This document shows positions 62,605-64,000 of a stretch of DNA of 64,000 bases, piece after piece. The notes under the pieces were generated by a model. That model worked only from the letters and a program-made list of their open reading frames with translations, made no database searches and was not told where the DNA came from. Origin of the DNA: Geminicoccus roseus DSM 18922 (GTDB taxonomy: Bacteria > Pseudomonadota > Alphaproteobacteria > Geminicoccales > Geminicoccaceae); assembly GCF_000427665.1 (NCBI RefSeq), contig NZ_KE386572.1, forward strand, positions 496,001 to 560,000. Reading direction: 5' to 3'. Numbering within the stretch: the stretch's first letter is position 1; each line of letters begins with the position of its first letter. The position numbers and the translations under genes are program-made.

Positions 62605-63594
62605 CTAGCGATGCCGCGCGCGCTTCTTGCGGCGCGCGAGGTCAGCCAGCACGGTCAGGAGGATCAGCAGACCCTGCACAGCGCGCAGCCAGTAGGGGGA
62701 AACATTGATGAACACGAGCGAGGAGCCGATCGCGGCGATCAGGATCGCGGCAAAGGTCGACCCGATGACCGTGCCAGTCCCGCCCAGGATGCTGACCCCG
62801 CCCACCACCGAGGCGGTGATGACGGTGAGTTCCAGGTTCGGCGGCACCGTGGACTGGATCACCGAAAGCTGCGTGGCGAACAGGATCGCCGCGATCCCGG
62901 CGAAGAAGCCGTGAATGATGAACACGATGAACACCGTGCGCTTGCGGTCGATCCCGGCAAGGCGCGCAGCCTCCGCGTTTCCGCCGACCGCGTAGATCGA
63001 CCGGCCGAACCCGGAATAGCGCATCCAGAAGGCCGCAAGCGCGGTCAGCACGATCATGAACCAGACCGCCATCGGCACGCCCAGCGGGCGGAGCTGTGCC
63101 AGCTGGTAGCCGTCCGGCAGATTGTTGATCCAGGCGCCGGCGGTGACGCTGATCAGGCCGCCTTTCAGGATCGAGAGCATGCCCAGCGTCACGACGATCG
63201 ACGGCACCCTCATATAGGCGACCAGCCAGCCGTTGACCGCCGAGACAGCCATTCCCACCAGGATCGGCAGGGTCCAGGCCAGCCAGAGCGGCCAGCCGTT
63301 GACCGCCAGGGTTCCGGAGATGACCGCGAGGACGCCGATCAGGGAACCCACCGAGACGTCGATGTTGCCGGAGACGATCACCATCGACATCCCGATGGCG
63401 GCCACCGCGATGTAGGCGTTGCCCAGGAAGATCGAGGACAAATTGTTCGCCGACAGAAAGCGCTGGTTGTAGGCGCCCACCGTCAGGAACAGGACCACGA
63501 TCGCGATCAGCAGGATGCCTTCCTGGCTGAACACGAACCGCCGCAGCTTGGTGCTCAAGGTGGGTGATGACGCGAGGGCGACGCTGGCTGCCAT
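62605..63594 (-). CDS. Sugar ABC transporter permease (RbsC type), first
   Basis: A 329-residue permease of the ribose/rhamnose group. Motifs: SMVIVSGNIDVSVGSLIGV, YSGFGRSIYAVGGNAEAARLAGI and GGTGTVIGSTFAAILIAAI. Very similar layout to the second permease, so the importer has two different permease subunits, as rhamnose and AI-2 importers do. It starts one base after the stop of the ATPase gene. Confidence 0.92.
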   Translation of the reverse strand: MAASVALASSPTLSTKLRRFVFSQEGILLIAIVVLFLTVGAYNQRFLSANNLSSIFLGNAYIAVAAIGMSMVIVSGNIDVSVGSLIGVLAVISGTLAVNGWPLWLAWTLPILVGMAVSAVNGWLVAYMRVPSIVVTLGMLSILKGGLISVTAGAWINNLPDGYQLAQLRPLGVPMAVWFMIVLTALAAFWMRYSGFGRSIYAVGGNAEAARLAGIDRKRTVFIVFIIHGFFAGIAAILFATQLSVIQSTVPPNLELTVITASVVGGVSILGGTGTVIGSTFAAILIAAIGSSLVFINVSPYWLRAVQGLLILLTVLADLARRKKRARHR

Positions 63595-63595
63595 C

Positions 63596-64000
63596 TCAGG
63601 CCGCCCGATCGGCATCGTTGATGCGCATCATGGCCCCGGCGATCCTCTCCTGGGTCGCCTCGGCGCGGTCGAAGCCGGCGACGATGCGCCCTTCGCGCAT
63701 CACCAGCACTCGATCGCTCATCCCAAGCACCTCCGGCAGTTCGCTCGAAATCATCAGGACGGCCAAGCCTTCGGCGGCCAGCTCGCTCATGATCCGGTGG
63801 ATCTCCGCCTTGGCACCGACGTCGATGCCGCGGGTCGGCTCGTCCAGGATCAGGATGCGTGGATTGGTGGCCAGCCACTTGGACAGCACCACCTTCTGCT
63901 GGTTGCCGCCGGACAGCTTGCCGACCACCTGCTCCATGCTGCTTGCCCGGATCTTGAGACGGTCGATGTCCCGGCTGGCCAGCTCCTGCTCGCCCTTGCG
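63596..64000 (-). CDS. Sugar ABC transporter ATP-binding protein (partial)
   Basis: The C-terminal 134 residues of a RbsA-type ATPase; the rest lies right of the window. The second nucleotide-binding domain shows the signature [15 protein letters not shown], Walker [17 protein letters not shown] and the switch region [21 protein letters not shown]. The Gly-Gly-Asn-Gln-Gln signature is typical of the ribose/galactose/rhamnose class. First visible gene of the operon. Confidence 0.93.
   Translation of the reverse strand, partial: RKGEQELASRDIDRLKIRASSMEQVVGKLSGGNQQKVVLSKWLATNPRILILDEPTRGIDVGAKAEIHRIMSELAAEGLAVLMISSELPEVLGMSDRVLVMREGRIVAGFDRAEATQERIAGAMMRINDADRAA

Overview
The window is GC-rich, densely packed bacterial DNA. 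Gene content points to an alphaproteobacterium, probably near Rhodospirillales/Geminicoccales. The indicators are a divergent aroK-aroB / xerD arrangement, an intracellular PHA depolymerase, a Rhodobacter-type malyl-CoA lyase and many ABC uptake systems for organic N and sugars. No rRNA, tRNA, CRISPR array or insertion sequence was seen. The taxon is an inference; no marker RNA is present.

Layout. (a) 1-13 kb: organic-nitrogen scavenging. An oligopeptide-type binding protein (partial) faces an M20 carbamoylase-like hydrolase. After it come a choloylglycine-type amide hydrolase, cupins, an Lrp regulator divergent from a diaminopropionate ammonia-lyase / M20 carbamoylase / AhpD-like operon, an amidase-signature enzyme, and two overlapping APH-family kinases. 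(b) 13-16.5 kb: small unknown proteins, an aldo/keto reductase, a DUF1090 protein and a xylitol-dehydrogenase-like enzyme. (c) 16.6-18.6 kb: an AT-richer patch with a stand-alone HEAGH (M41-like) peptidase and a small secreted protein, probably acquired. (d) 18.6-35 kb: DUF4239 protein, a possible bacterial hyaluronidase-like secreted protein, SDR, a four-copy 107-bp tandem repeat, DeoR regulator, PhaZ, MFS transporter, RF3, two tandem paralogous membrane proteins, DUF4139 protein, Crp/Fnr regulator and a zinc alcohol dehydrogenase.

(e) 34.9-43.9 kb is the most interesting part. An epimerase/isomerase-type TIM barrel is divergent from an eight-kilobase operon: two sugar permeases, a binding protein, an FGGY kinase, a glycerol-1-phosphate-dehydrogenase-type enzyme, a GpsA-type enzyme and an RpiB homologue with altered active-site residues, closed by a strong terminator. 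Together these look like uptake, phosphorylation, oxidation and isomerisation of a short polyol, possibly a tetritol. (f) 44.3-47.7 kb: the two subunits of an N,N-dimethylformamidase-type iron amidohydrolase and an SDR.

(g) 47.7-53.8 kb, minus strand: aroK, aroB, GNAT, SDR, RidA, LysE-type exporter and a Cache-type adenylate cyclase run with overlaps or very short gaps. (h) 53.9-60.4 kb, plus strand: a 46-residue membrane peptide, a helical-repeat-like exported protein, xerD, a malyl-CoA lyase, then an ArnA-dehydrogenase-like enzyme and an exostosin-like glycosyltransferase. (i) 60.4-64 kb, minus strand: a sugar ABC importer (binding protein, two permeases, partial ATPase). Functions are assigned from motifs and remembered families only; no database search was run.
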